Shown: positions 43,988-55,733 of the stretch, piece by piece
How the letters are laid out: every line of letters starts with the position of its first letter
Numbering within the stretch: position 1 is the first letter of the stretch
Origin: Klebsiella michiganensis
GTDB lineage: Bacteria > Pseudomonadota > Gammaproteobacteria > Enterobacterales > Enterobacteriaceae
DNA length: 64,000 nt
Reading direction: 5' to 3'
Assembly: GCF_002925905.1 (NCBI RefSeq)
Contig: NZ_PRDB01000001.1
Location: forward strand, 1,116,001-1,180,000
Position numbers and translations under genes: made by a program
Notes under the pieces: generated by a model
What the model was told of the DNA's origin: nothing
What the model saw: the letters and a program-made list of their open reading frames with translations, nothing else
Databases searched by the model: none

Positions 43988-44884
43988 ATGAACCTAAAGC
44001 AACTTTATTATTTTAAGCGGCTGGCAGAAACCGAGCACTACACTGAAGCCGCCTCCAGTCTTTTTATCACCCAACCCTCGCTAAGCCACGCCATATCTGA
44101 GCTAGAGAAAGAGCTTGGCGTGGCGCTATTTGCCAGGAAAGGGCGTAATGTCAAAATTACGCAGAATGGTAAGCGCTTTCTGCCCTACGTCGAAGATGCC
44201 CTGGCCTCATTAGAGAATGGCCGCATGACGTTGCAAAAAAATAGCGACGAGAACAAGGAGAATATTCGCATTGCGTTTATTTATACCATGGGCGAATATG
44301 TTGTTCCGCAGTTAATTAATAAATATTCCCTTTCACCATCTCGTCACAATGTGACATTTTCTTTTACTCAGGGAACGTCGTTAACGCTTCTGCAGGAACT
44401 GAAGGCCGGGAAAAGCGATCTGGCGATTTGTTCCTATATTGCGGATGAGCCTGATATCGACTTTATTCCTATTATTCAGCAGGAGCTGGTCGTGGTGACG
44501 GCAAAAGATCACCCTCTGGCCAGGCTCTATGAAAATGAAGTCGACCTGGTGGAGACTATCCACTATCCCTATATCTATTTTTCGGAAAATAGCGGGTTAC
44601 GCCCCTTTATTGATAACGTATTTATGCAGCAAAAGCTGGTGCCGGATATTGCCTGCTACGTTGATGAGGATACGGCGATGGCGGGGCTGGTCAGTATTGA
44701 TTATGGTATTGCGATTATGCCGCGAATTTCCGCGCTCTCGTATTACAACGTGCATATCCTGACGATTAAAAATGCGATTCCTCCGCGTTATATCTATCTG
44801 GCAACGATGAAAGAGCGGGTACTTTCTCCGGCGATTCAGTCATTTAAAGATGTCATTATTAATGACAGCCAAAAAATCCGCTAG
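43988..44884 (+). CDS. LysR-family transcriptional regulator
   Basis: This 298-residue LTTR starts with the standard N-terminal winged helix-turn-helix (MNLKQLYYFKRLAETEHYTEAA..., residues 1-60, with FITQPSLSHAISELEKELG). An inducer-binding domain of the type 2 periplasmic fold follows (about 90-295). It is of the CysL/YbhD-like short-linker type, without features that define the ligand. Divergent orientation to the MFS gene suggests it controls that gene and perhaps the aroD-ydiB operon that converges on it. Low GC relative to neighbours suggests acquisition. Confidence 0.88.
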   Translation: MNLKQLYYFKRLAETEHYTEAASSLFITQPSLSHAISELEKELGVALFARKGRNVKITQNGKRFLPYVEDALASLENGRMTLQKNSDENKENIRIAFIYTMGEYVVPQLINKYSLSPSRHNVTFSFTQGTSLTLLQELKAGKSDLAICSYIADEPDIDFIPIIQQELVVVTAKDHPLARLYENEVDLVETIHYPYIYFSENSGLRPFIDNVFMQQKLVPDIACYVDEDTAMAGLVSIDYGIAIMPRISALSYYNVHILTIKNAIPPRYIYLATMKERVLSPAIQSFKDVIINDSQKIR

Positions 44885-44889
44885 CAACA

Positions 44890-44921
44890 TCGCCCGGAGG
44901 GTGACCCCCGGGCGAAGTTTT
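44890..44921 (+). terminator. Terminator between LysR gene and aroD
   Basis: TCGCCCGG and CCGGGCGA form an 8-base stem, followed on the + strand by AGTTTT. It lies in the 38-base gap between convergent genes and could work for both directions. Confidence 0.7.
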
Positions 44922-44922
44922 A

Positions 44923-45705
44923 TCAGGAAAGAATATCCATCAGTTCACGCAGTTGGGTAATGGCGATTTGCCCTGGCGCAGAAGCCTGGCCGACGGTACC
45001 GAAGGTCATTGCTGAACCGAACAAACGGCCGGTTACCCGGCTCACGCCGCCGGATTTACCCATCGACATGGTGATTAACGGCCGAGTCGCGTACTTCTCT
45101 TTCATCGTCAGGGTTGCCGAGAGCAGGGTCAGGACATCCTGCGGCGACTGCGGCATAACCGCGATCTTCGGCAGGTCAGCGCCAAGATCCTGCATGCGGC
45201 GCAGGCGGTAGATGATATCTTCCTGAGCCGGCGTTTTATGGAAATCATGATTGCTCATGATAACTTTGACGCCCGCAGCGTGGGCATCGCTCACCAGCGA
45301 GCGAATTTGCGCTTCGTCGTTGAACAGCTCGATATCAATCACGTCGGTCAGACCGCTAACGGCCGCCTGGCGATTCAGCTCAAAATAGGCTTCGTCGCTG
45401 ATTTCCGTTTCGCCACCCTCTTTTTTACTGCGGAAGGTGAACAGCAGCGGGATCTCTTTCAGCAGCTGGCGAATCTCGCCCAGCGCCAGTAGTACCTGCT
45501 CCGTTTCTCTGACCTGGGTGAAGTGATCGACGCGCCACTCGATAATATCGGCTCCGGCGGTAGCCAGCGCGCGCGCGTTAGTCTGCAGCTCGGCGAGCGT
45601 TTTGCCGATCAGCGGTACGCAGATTAAGGTTTCCCCTTCCTGGAAGGTGATGTTTTTTACTGTTACTGCTTGAGTCATGTTGGTATCCATTATTCTTTTT
45701 GTCAT
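44923..45705 (-). CDS. aroD: Type I 3-dehydroquinate dehydratase
   Basis: It dehydrates 3-dehydroquinate to 3-dehydroshikimate. The 260 residues contain the class I features: IEWRVDHF (near residue 55), LFTFRSKKEGGE, the catalytic His in VIMSNHDFHKTP (near 150) and the Schiff-base Lys in LPKIAVMPQSP (near 180). Starts at 45705, 45690 or 45678 are all possible; none has a strong ribosome site. It is the last gene of a four-gene operon with a transporter, a YdiB-type dehydrogenase and a flavoenzyme, 6 bases after the transporter. It may be a catabolic or second copy; whether another aroD exists elsewhere cannot be seen. Confidence 0.93.
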   Translation of the reverse strand: MTKRIMDTNMTQAVTVKNITFQEGETLICVPLIGKTLAELQTNARALATAGADIIEWRVDHFTQVRETEQVLLALGEIRQLLKEIPLLFTFRSKKEGGETEISDEAYFELNRQAAVSGLTDVIDIELFNDEAQIRSLVSDAHAAGVKVIMSNHDFHKTPAQEDIIYRLRRMQDLGADLPKIAVMPQSPQDVLTLLSATLTMKEKYATRPLITMSMGKSGGVSRVTGRLFGSAMTFGTVGQASAPGQIAITQLRELMDILS

Positions 45706-45711
45706 TGACCA

Positions 45712-46935
45712 TCAGGCGGTTGCTGCAACCCGGGATGTTTTTGCAGCGGCGCGAACCTGAAGCTGACGATAACCGATGTACAGGGCGATCACAAAGCCGA
45801 CGATCGCGATCAGAAGATCGAACCACATAATGCTGGCGATACCCATCTTCGACAGTTTTGCCGTGATCAGCGGGATCGTAAAGCTGGCCAGACTTCCTGC
45901 GGTATAAAAGATCCCGGTGGCTTTGCCTTTTCCGTTCGGGAAGCTCATGGCCATAATGGTCGCGCCTATCTGCAGCACGCCGCCGGCGGCGGCAAAGCCG
46001 ATGATAAAGGCGAAGCCGGTCACTATCATTGGCGTAGGGAACAGGCAAACGATCAGCAGTGACATCATCGACAGGAAAGTGTAAACGATCATGGCGACGG
46101 CCGAGCTAAATACCTCTTTGACAAAGGCCGCGGTGACGAACACGCACGTCAGGGAACCGGCAGTATAGACGCTCAGGAGTTTAATGGCCGACTCGTGCGG
46201 GATGCCGGCAACGAACTCGCCGTACTGCGCTAACCACTGGCTGACCAGATAAAAAGTCGCCATACCGATATAGCCGTACAGGGTAAAGATGGCCATATCC
46301 AGCTTGCCGGCGTTCGCCTGCGGGGCTACGGCGGCGGCCGACGATTTTTCTGCGGTTTCCTTTTTCGCCCGATGGTCCGGGAAAGGCATTTTTATCAGGT
46401 AGATAGCGCTAATAATCATCAATACAGCGGCGATGATAAACGACCATCCGTACCACATATTCGCCCAAATCAGCGCACCGATAATGAACGGCAGCAGGAA
46501 CTGCCCGGCAGAGACAAAGGCTTTGATCAGCACATTTGCCCGGCTGGCGGAGTTAGGGAAAGACTCCATCAACGCCGGATAGGTTCCGGAATCGAGGAAG
46601 CTGTTTGCCAGACCGGCCATAATGCCGAAGAAGTAGGCCATATAAATGTTTTTCGTCAGTAAAATACCGAGGAAAAACACCAGATAGCTGGCGATGCCGA
46701 GATAGATAAAAGGTTTACGGCCAAAACGGTCGGACAGGAATCCTGTGACGATCGTGGCGAGCTTACCGATCCCGAGCGACGAAATGACGATGGAGACGCC
46801 GGCAGCGTCGGTTCCCCACTGTTCCTGCAGATTCGCCATATTGAGGGTGATTAACAAAACCCCCATGCCGTGGATCAGGTAGTTAAGATAGAGCCCAGCC
46901 GCCGTTGGGACATATGGATTTTTCATCGCGCCCAT
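45712..46935 (-). CDS. MFS transporter, YdiN-like
   Basis: This 407-residue major facilitator protein has 12 predicted membrane segments, with the A-motif GFLSDRFGRKPFIYLG (near residue 64) and a distinctive SFLDSGTYPALMESFPNSASRANVLIKAFVS segment near 110 (described in part) shared with E. coli YdiN. YdiN lies next to ydiB-aroD in E. coli, and the same trio is together here. The likely substrate is quinate, shikimate or a related hydroaromatic acid, but this is inferred from context. Only 2 bases separate it from the dehydrogenase gene and 6 from aroD. Confidence 0.85.
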   Translation of the reverse strand: MGAMKNPYVPTAAGLYLNYLIHGMGVLLITLNMANLQEQWGTDAAGVSIVISSLGIGKLATIVTGFLSDRFGRKPFIYLGIASYLVFFLGILLTKNIYMAYFFGIMAGLANSFLDSGTYPALMESFPNSASRANVLIKAFVSAGQFLLPFIIGALIWANMWYGWSFIIAAVLMIISAIYLIKMPFPDHRAKKETAEKSSAAAVAPQANAGKLDMAIFTLYGYIGMATFYLVSQWLAQYGEFVAGIPHESAIKLLSVYTAGSLTCVFVTAAFVKEVFSSAVAMIVYTFLSMMSLLIVCLFPTPMIVTGFAFIIGFAAAGGVLQIGATIMAMSFPNGKGKATGIFYTAGSLASFTIPLITAKLSKMGIASIMWFDLLIAIVGFVIALYIGYRQLQVRAAAKTSRVAATA

Positions 46936-46937
46936 CC

Positions 46938-47801
46938 TTAGAACAGGATATTTTTGACGTGTTCAACCGGCATTTCTTTGCCCGTCCAGATTTCAAAAGC
47001 GCGCGCGCCTTGCCAGAGCATCATCCCCAGACCGTTGATGGTGCGGCAGCCTTTTTTCTCGGCCACTTCCAGCAGATAAGTTTTGCGCGGGTTATAGACC
47101 ACGTCAGAAACGATCAGATCCGGGCGCAGGAAGCTGTCATCAGGCAGCAGCATCTGGCCTTCAAACGGTTTCATACCCACGCCGGTGGCGTTGGTCAGAA
47201 TGACGCTGCTGTCGATTTCCGCGCGCAGTTTGTCATGATCGTCCAGATCGAACAGGTGGATCTCGCAGTTGGTGTTGTTACGGATTTTGGCGACGGTCTG
47301 TTCTGCATTGGCGAAGAACTTATCTTTGCGGTTAAAGATGGAGATCGCTTTGACGCCATCGAGCGCGGCCTGAACGCAGAGCGCGGTTGCCGCGCCGCCT
47401 GCGCCCAGAACGGTCATTTTTTTGCCGATGATATCAATGCCCTCTTCTTTGAGCGCGCGCATATAGCCGGTGCCATCGGTAATGTGGCCGGTCAGTACGC
47501 CATTGTCGTTCACCACGGTATTCACCGCGCCAACCAGTTCTGCCGCCGGCGAGAGCTTGTCCAGATACTGGCAAATCTCCGTTTTGTTCGGCATGGAGAC
47601 GTTACAGCCGCGCAGTTTTAACGCGCGAAAGCCCTGTACCACGTCTTTCAGCTCTTCGTTACCGACTTCGAACGCCAGGTAAACATAGTCCAGCCCCAGA
47701 TGAGCAAAAGCTTCGTTATGCATGGTTGGCGACATGCTGTGGCGAATCGGAGTCGCAATCAGGCCAATCAGCTCGGTATGTCCGGTAATACGTTCTGCCA
47801 T
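46938..47801 (-). CDS. ydiB: Quinate/shikimate dehydrogenase, YdiB type
   Basis: YdiB-type enzymes oxidise quinate or shikimate reversibly with NAD(P). The 287-residue protein has the N-terminal substrate domain with GLIATPIRHSMSPTMHNEAF (residues about 13-32, seen in part), the catalytic Lys in GCNVSMPNK (near 73), Asp in HITDGTGY (near 109) and the Rossmann motif VLGAGGAATA (near 132). It resembles E. coli YdiB (288 residues) more than AroE in length and in the NRKDKFF segment, which follows the second beta strand where NAD- and NADP-specific forms differ. It is in an operon with the flavoenzyme (10 bases upstream) and transporter. Confidence 0.9.
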   Translation of the reverse strand: MAERITGHTELIGLIATPIRHSMSPTMHNEAFAHLGLDYVYLAFEVGNEELKDVVQGFRALKLRGCNVSMPNKTEICQYLDKLSPAAELVGAVNTVVNDNGVLTGHITDGTGYMRALKEEGIDIIGKKMTVLGAGGAATALCVQAALDGVKAISIFNRKDKFFANAEQTVAKIRNNTNCEIHLFDLDDHDKLRAEIDSSVILTNATGVGMKPFEGQMLLPDDSFLRPDLIVSDVVYNPRKTYLLEVAEKKGCRTINGLGMMLWQGARAFEIWTGKEMPVEHVKNILF

Positions 47802-47811
47802 GATAAAATCC

Positions 47812-49845
47812 TCAATATGTTAGAAATGGAATTTTTGTCGATTCGCGGTTGCCGAGAGCCCCCATATCTTCGAGGGTGTCCAGCACGTTGCGCCCTTCGC
47901 GCACGCCATCAATGATTCGCCGGGCCATCAGGCTGTCGCCGATGTTCATTATTTTTACGTTATTGGCTCTGGCCCATTGTTCAATCTCAGTGAGACCGGC
48001 GGTGTTGGCGCACATTCCCAGGCAGACGAAGCCGTAATCGAAAGGAATGTCGAAGGTGCCATCCGCATTTTTAACGGTGAAATGCTTCGGGGTGACGGCA
48101 ACCAGCTGCGTGCGCATGTGCTGTTCCACGTGATGTTCATCCAGCATGGTCAACATGGCGTTTTTGGTAATGATGTCCAGATCGCGACCCGGCGCGTCCT
48201 GCATCTCGATAAGCACGGCGCTGGCACCGCGCGCGGAGAAGTACTCGATGACGTCCAGACCCACGGCGCCTGCGCCGACGACGGCGATGCGTTTACCTGT
48301 AGCATCGGCAAACTGGTCCAGATGATGAATCATGTTGGTAATGGAGAAGACGTTCCCGCCTTCGACATCGATGTTCTCGCGCAGTCCTTCAATGGGCGGC
48401 AGCAGGGGCACTGAACCGGTGGCGTTGACGATTAAATCCGGGCGAAGAGCGGAAACGGACGCCACGGTGGCGCGTCTGCCGACCTGCAGCATCAGGTTAT
48501 CGAGCGAGGCGATACGGTTTTTCATAAACTGCGGAAAATCAGCGATACGCTTTTTCTCCGGCAGCAGGGAGATCTCGCTGGCCAGTCCGCCGATGCTGTG
48601 CTTCTCTTCCAGCAGCCAGGTATGGCAGCCGACTTCAGCCGCGGTGCAGGCCGCTTCCATTCCCGCCGTACCCGCGCCGATGACCACGACGTTGGTATCG
48701 CGGATCACGCGCTGCTGCTTATACGCGTCGCCGTGGATGATATCCGGGTTGATCGAGCAGCGAAGAGGGCGGGAGCGGGCGATGCGGTGATCCGCGCAGC
48801 CAATGTTGCAGGAGATGCATTTCCGCATCAAACGTTCGTTGCCGCTTTGAACTTTTTGCACCCACTCCGGCTCGGCGATCAGGCCGCGGCCAATGGCAAT
48901 CAGGTCGGCATCGCCGCTGGCGATAATATCTTCGGCGACTTTCGGGGTACGGATGTTGCCGGCAATCACCGTGGGCTTGTGGAATTTGTCGCGTACCGCG
49001 CGAGAGAGATAGCGCTTCCAGCCATCTTCCAGAGACATCTGGTCAATCTGGAAATTGAGGTTGTCGTTTTGCGCGGCGGAGACGTTGATAATATCCACTT
49101 TTTCCTGGCACAGTTCGAGGATCCGCAAGGAGTCTTCGAGCGTATTTCCACCTTTCAGAAAGTCATCGGCGCTAATACGCAGGCTGACCGGAAAACGCGG
49201 GCCTACGCAGGCCCGTACCTTATCGACGATTAGGGTTAATATTCTGGCGCGATTCTCTACGCTGCCGCCAAATTCATCGGTGCGCTTATTAAACAGCGGT
49301 GATAAAAACTGGCTAATTAAATAAGAGTGGCCGGCGTGAATTTCCACGCAGTCGAATCCAGCGCGGCGAACGCGCTCCGCCGCGTCACCAAATTTATCGA
49401 CGGCATGATATATCTCATCGTGCGTCATCGGGCGGGGGATATTCCCGTTCTTTTTGGACGGCGTGCTGGAAGAAGACAGCGGCATTTCGCCGTTCAGGCG
49501 ATACGCATAGGCCGACGCGCCGGCGTGGTTTAATTGAATACTGACGCAGGCACCGTGTTTATGTAAGGTTTCGGTTAATTTGAACAGGCGCGGAATATAT
49601 TGATCGTTATCGATACGCAGCTGCGTAGTGCCGTTAGAGGCGAAAGGAAAATCGATGCAAATATTCTCGATAGTGATGAGTCCTGTGCCGCCCCGCGCGC
49701 GTAGCTCATAGTAGTCAATCTGCTCCTGCGTGACTTCCCCGTTCAGGCTCGCCAGGTTAGTGCCCATTGGCGGCATGATGATGCGGTTTTTTATTGTCAT
49801 TCCGTTAATGGTCAACGGGGAAAAAAGATGGGGATAGTGGCTCAT
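47812..49845 (-). CDS. FadH-like NADH:flavin oxidoreductase (Old Yellow Enzyme with 4Fe-4S and FAD domain)
   Basis: This 677-residue protein has the three-part layout of 2,4-dienoyl-CoA reductase and enoate reductases. An FMN-binding TIM barrel (about residues 5-335) has HAGHSYLISQFLSP, with a Tyr at 175 that fits the proton donor. An iron-sulfur segment follows with Cys 343, 346, 350 and 363 (CISCNIGC then C after 12). A C-terminal FAD/NADH domain has GAGTAGMEAA (390-399) and a second GAGAVGLDV near 515. It is the first gene of the aroD operon. The substrate is unknown: the family reduces activated C=C bonds, and 3-dehydroshikimate made by its neighbours is such a compound. Fatty dienoyl-CoA is less likely in this context. 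Confidence 0.88.
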   Translation of the reverse strand: MSHYPHLFSPLTINGMTIKNRIIMPPMGTNLASLNGEVTQEQIDYYELRARGGTGLITIENICIDFPFASNGTTQLRIDNDQYIPRLFKLTETLHKHGACVSIQLNHAGASAYAYRLNGEMPLSSSSTPSKKNGNIPRPMTHDEIYHAVDKFGDAAERVRRAGFDCVEIHAGHSYLISQFLSPLFNKRTDEFGGSVENRARILTLIVDKVRACVGPRFPVSLRISADDFLKGGNTLEDSLRILELCQEKVDIINVSAAQNDNLNFQIDQMSLEDGWKRYLSRAVRDKFHKPTVIAGNIRTPKVAEDIIASGDADLIAIGRGLIAEPEWVQKVQSGNERLMRKCISCNIGCADHRIARSRPLRCSINPDIIHGDAYKQQRVIRDTNVVVIGAGTAGMEAACTAAEVGCHTWLLEEKHSIGGLASEISLLPEKKRIADFPQFMKNRIASLDNLMLQVGRRATVASVSALRPDLIVNATGSVPLLPPIEGLRENIDVEGGNVFSITNMIHHLDQFADATGKRIAVVGAGAVGLDVIEYFSARGASAVLIEMQDAPGRDLDIITKNAMLTMLDEHHVEQHMRTQLVAVTPKHFTVKNADGTFDIPFDYGFVCLGMCANTAGLTEIEQWARANNVKIMNIGDSLMARRIIDGVREGRNVLDTLEDMGALGNRESTKIPFLTY

Positions 49846-50198
49846 ATGCTCTCTCCACTGGATGCCTGATAGCCTTTTACGGCGATTCTGGCCTGTCCAA
49901 AGTTAATATTTCTCTGTGGGGAAAGATAACGAGGCGTTTAATAGAAAAATAATGCTTTTTTTTGCGCGGAGCTATAGCGTGATTCTATGGGATTAACAAT
50001 TTATTTACACATTAGTGTTTTTACCTTAAATATTTCAATCGATTTTTTACTTGTACTTGTGGAATGACACAAAAAGAGTAGGGGAATGATTGAATAGATG
50101 CCCAATTGATAATGATTTATTTTTATCGCGGCGAAAATGTCGCCCCGTTATAGCGACGAATATTGATATATGTGCGCCAGATCTCATTTTTACCGGCG
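49846..50198. other. AT-rich intergenic region upstream of the flavoenzyme operon
   Basis: This is about 350 bases between the flavoenzyme start and the leuD terminator. It is clearly AT-rich, especially 49900-50060, and should hold the promoter of the four-gene operon on the minus strand. I see no credible gene. The short open frames here have no coding features. Confidence 0.5.
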
Positions 50199-50227
50199 AA
50201 AAAAAAGCCCGGATCGCGGTCCGGGCT
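50199..50227 (-). terminator. leuABCD operon terminator
   Basis: On the minus strand, AGCCCGGA and TCCGGGCT form the stem and are followed by T8. It is placed about 20 bases after the leuD stop. Confidence 0.93.
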
Positions 50228-50248
50228 GAGATATACATGGCGGCTGCC

Positions 50249-50854
50249 TTAATTCATAAAGGCCGGCTGTTTTTTCTCATAGGCTGAGATCGCCTCTTCA
50301 TGCTGCAAAGTCAGGCCGATGCTGTCCAGACCGTTCAGCATGCAGTGGCGGCGGAAAGCGTCAATTTTAAAGCTGTAAGATTTATCGCCTGCTTTAACCA
50401 CTTCGGCTTCCAGATCGACTTCAAACTTAATGCCCGGCTGAGAGTGGACCAGCTTAAACAGCTCATCGACCTGCGCTTCGCTCAGGGTGACCGGCAGCAG
50501 CTGATTGTTAAAGCTGTTGCCGTAGAAGATATCGGCGAAGCTCGGCGCGATGACGACTTTAAAACCGTAATCGGTCAGCGCCCACGGCGCGTGCTCGCGC
50601 GAAGAGCCGCAGCCGAAGTTTTCCCGCGCCAGCAGGATAGAGGCGCCTTTATATTCCGGGAAGTTCAGCACGAATTCCGGGTTAGGCTGTTCGCCTTTGT
50701 CGTCCAGGAAGCGCCAGTCGTTAAACAGATGGGCGCCAAAACCGGTACGCGTGACTTTCTGCAGGAACTGCTTTGGAATGATTGCATCGGTATCGACGTT
50801 CGCGGCGTCCAGCGGAACCACCAGGCCGGTATGTTGGGTAAATTTCTCTGCCAT
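50249..50854 (-). CDS. leuD: 3-isopropylmalate dehydratase small subunit
   Basis: LeuD pairs with LeuC to isomerise 2-isopropylmalate to 3-isopropylmalate. The 201-residue swivel-domain protein has the motif [14 protein letters not shown] (near residue 75), the [16 protein letters not shown]-like [16 protein letters not shown] stretch near 17 and a C-terminal helix. It is the last gene of leuABCD, 10 bases after leuC. Confidence 0.98.
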   Translation of the reverse strand: MAEKFTQHTGLVVPLDAANVDTDAIIPKQFLQKVTRTGFGAHLFNDWRFLDDKGEQPNPEFVLNFPEYKGASILLARENFGCGSSREHAPWALTDYGFKVVIAPSFADIFYGNSFNNQLLPVTLSEAQVDELFKLVHSQPGIKFEVDLEAEVVKAGDKSYSFKIDAFRRHCMLNGLDSIGLTLQHEEAISAYEKKQPAFMN

Positions 50855-50864
50855 GATGGTTTCC

Positions 50865-52265
50865 TTATTTCAAGCTACGGATATCGGCGAAATGACCGGT
50901 AACGGCCGCCGCGGCTGCCATGGCCGGGCTGACCAGGTGAGTACGCCCGCCGCGGCCCTGACGGCCTTCAAAGTTACGGTTGCTGGTGGAGGCGCAGCGC
51001 TCGCCCGGGTTCAGGCGGTCGTTGTTCATCGCCAGGCACATGGAGCAGCCGGGTAAACGCCACTCAAAACCGGCTTCAATAAAGATTTTATCCAGGCCTT
51101 CGGCTTCGGCCTGCGCTTTTACCGGACCAGAGCCTGGCACGACCAGCGCCTGAACGCCCGGCGCGACTTTGCGGCCTTTAGCGATTTCGGCCGCCGCGCG
51201 TAAGTCTTCGATACGCGAGTTGGTGCAGGAGCCGATAAAGACTTTATCAATCGCCACGTCGGTTAACGGTACGCCAGATTTCAGGCCCATATAGGCCAGC
51301 GCTTTTTCCGCGCTCGCGCGCTCTACCGGGTCGGTGAATGATGCCGGGTCCGGGATGATATCGGTGACGGAGATGACCTGGCCTGGGTTGGTGCCCCAGG
51401 TGACCTGCGGGGCAATCTCTTCCGCCTGCAGGGTGACAACGCTGTCAAAGGTCGCGCCATCATCGGTGGTCAGGGTTTTCCAGTAAGCGACGGCGTCGGC
51501 AAAATCTTCGCCTTTCGGCGCGTGCAGGCGGCCTTTCACGTAATCAAATGTGGTCTGGTCAGGCGCCACCAGGCCTGCTTTTGCGCCCATTTCGATAGCC
51601 ATATTGCACAGGGTCATGCGGCCTTCCATGCTTAAATCGCGAATGGCTTCGCCGCAAAATTCAACAACGTGCCCGGTACCGCCGGCGCTGCCGGTTTTAC
51701 CGATGATCGCCAGAACGATGTCTTTGGCGGTGATGCCCGGAGCCGCTTTACCTTTGACTTCGATCTTCATGGTTTTAGCGCGGCCCTGCTTCAGCGTTTG
51801 CGTAGCCAGGACGTGCTCGACTTCAGAGGTGCCGATACCGAAGGCCAGCGCGCCGAATGCACCATGGGTTGCCGTGTGTGAGTCGCCGCAGACGATGGTC
51901 ATACCCGGCAGGGTGACGCCCTGTTCCGGCCCCATCACGTGGACGATGCCCTGGAAAGGGTGGTTCAGATCGTACAGTTCCACGCCGAACTCTTTGCAGT
52001 TTTTAATTAACTCCTGCATCTGGATACGCGCCATTTCGCCGGACGCGTTAATGTCTTTCGTCTGCGTTGAAACGTTGTGATCCATCGTGGCGAAGGTTTT
52101 GCCCGGCTGACGTACCGGGCGTTTGTGGGCGCGCAGACCGTCAAACGCCTGCGGCGAGGTCACTTCGTGAACCAGATGACGGTCAATGTACAGCAGCGGG
52201 GTTTCGTTTTGCGCTTCATAAACCACGTGAGCATCAAACAACTTTTCGTATAACGTCTTCGCCAT
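50865..52265 (-). CDS. leuC: 3-isopropylmalate dehydratase large subunit
   Basis: LeuC is the aconitase-type subunit with the 4Fe-4S cluster. The 466 residues include the cluster cysteines: one in [13 protein letters not shown] (near 347) and two in GCSMCLAMN (407 and 410 region). The substrate loop is [20 protein letters not shown] (near 125). It lies 2 bases after leuB in the leucine operon. Confidence 0.98.
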   Translation of the reverse strand: MAKTLYEKLFDAHVVYEAQNETPLLYIDRHLVHEVTSPQAFDGLRAHKRPVRQPGKTFATMDHNVSTQTKDINASGEMARIQMQELIKNCKEFGVELYDLNHPFQGIVHVMGPEQGVTLPGMTIVCGDSHTATHGAFGALAFGIGTSEVEHVLATQTLKQGRAKTMKIEVKGKAAPGITAKDIVLAIIGKTGSAGGTGHVVEFCGEAIRDLSMEGRMTLCNMAIEMGAKAGLVAPDQTTFDYVKGRLHAPKGEDFADAVAYWKTLTTDDGATFDSVVTLQAEEIAPQVTWGTNPGQVISVTDIIPDPASFTDPVERASAEKALAYMGLKSGVPLTDVAIDKVFIGSCTNSRIEDLRAAAEIAKGRKVAPGVQALVVPGSGPVKAQAEAEGLDKIFIEAGFEWRLPGCSMCLAMNNDRLNPGERCASTSNRNFEGRQGRGGRTHLVSPAMAAAAAVTGHFADIRSLK

Positions 52266-52267
52266 GA

Positions 52268-54930
<2,663 letters not shown>

Positions 54931-54975
54931 GGTTTAGATCCTTGGTCTGTGTCCTGGCGCCTTGCTTACGAGCAT

Positions 54976-55001
54976 AAAAAAACCCGCGCATTGGCGCGGG
55001 T
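54976..55001 (-). terminator. leu operon attenuator
   Basis: On the minus strand, ACCCGCGC and GCGCGGGT with a CAAT loop are followed by seven T, between leuL and leuA. It is the classical leucine attenuator: translation of leuL decides whether it forms. Confidence 0.93.
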
Positions 55002-55025
55002 TTTATAGTCTTGCTGGAAGATGAC

Positions 55026-55112
55026 TTAACGATGAACGTCGCCCAACAGCCTACCGCGCAAAATGGATGCGTTTAGTAGTAGTAGGCTGAGAAAGCGAAT
55101 GCTGCGAATCAT
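55026..55112 (-). CDS. leuL: leu operon leader peptide
   Basis: The 28-residue leader begins MIRSIRFLSLLLLNASILRG and ends DVHR. It has a run of four leucines, all encoded by the rare codon CTA, as control codons. Stalling there when charged tRNA-Leu is scarce prevents the attenuator from forming. It lies between the promoter (55148-55176) and the attenuator, matching E. coli leuL in length and LLLLNAS core. Confidence 0.93.
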   Translation of the reverse strand: MIRSIRFLSLLLLNASILRGRLLGDVHR

Positions 55113-55147
55113 TGCGTCATGCTCCAGATGAAATCGTTATGCATTTA

Positions 55148-55176
55148 GAGTTACTGGATATGGGGTTTGATGTCAA
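55148..55176 (-). promoter_or_regulatory. leuLABCD promoter
   Basis: On the minus strand, TTGACA and a weak -10 TAACTC are 17 bases apart. This matches the E. coli leu promoter, including the ATATCCAGTAACTCTAAA context. Confidence 0.8.
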
Positions 55177-55733
55177 CCCTTGGGTGAAGAAAAGGTCTTT
55201 TTACCCGCGAGAAGAATTAGCTAATTGTGCTGACGATCGCGCTTTTTTGCCGATGATCCTTTTTAGGACATCAGCGCATGTTGAGATATTTTCACTATTT
55301 GATAATTTTGATTTTCGTTGAGAGCCGCAAGGATAGCGCGCCTGGCCAGAATCATATCTTAATGAAATAGCTGAATTTATTTGTTTGCTGAATGTGTCCA
55401 TGTTTGTAAGGGGGAATTATCAATGATAATAAAATGTGAATGTTAAGGGCAGCTTAAACCGATATTGTAATAGTGCTTAAATTATAGTTAACCGCTGCTG
55501 TTATTGTTTATTTTTGATATTTATGGGTACACTTGGTTTTATCAAGTAAACAATATGGTTAGGGGGTTGCGAGTACGTTCAACCGCAGAATTTTCGTCGC
55601 CACTCATAACCTTAATATATTCCTAAAATTCATCTTTGCCCTTTTGTAAATGTCATATGCATGGTAAATGATATTTTCAGAATTAATTACTGCACTTTGG
55701 CAAAGGGAATTTAGCGTGACAGTGGAGTTAAAT
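55177..55733. other. AT-rich region upstream of leuO
   Basis: About 550 bases separate the leu promoter and leuO, with no convincing gene. The stretch 55400-55680 is strongly AT-rich and should contain the leuO promoter and the H-NS-silenced DNA described for leuO in enterics. I cannot place single sites. Confidence 0.5.

Noticed and set aside
44923-49845. Interpretation as a complete quinate-to-protocatechuate pathway
   Set aside because: No dehydroshikimate dehydratase or protocatechuate genes are present, so that route is not supported inside this window.
47812-49845. Calling the flavoenzyme fadH (2,4-dienoyl-CoA reductase)
   Set aside because: The domain layout fits, but the operon context (quinate/shikimate genes) and the Cys spacing (12 rather than 11 before the last Cys) argue for a different substrate.
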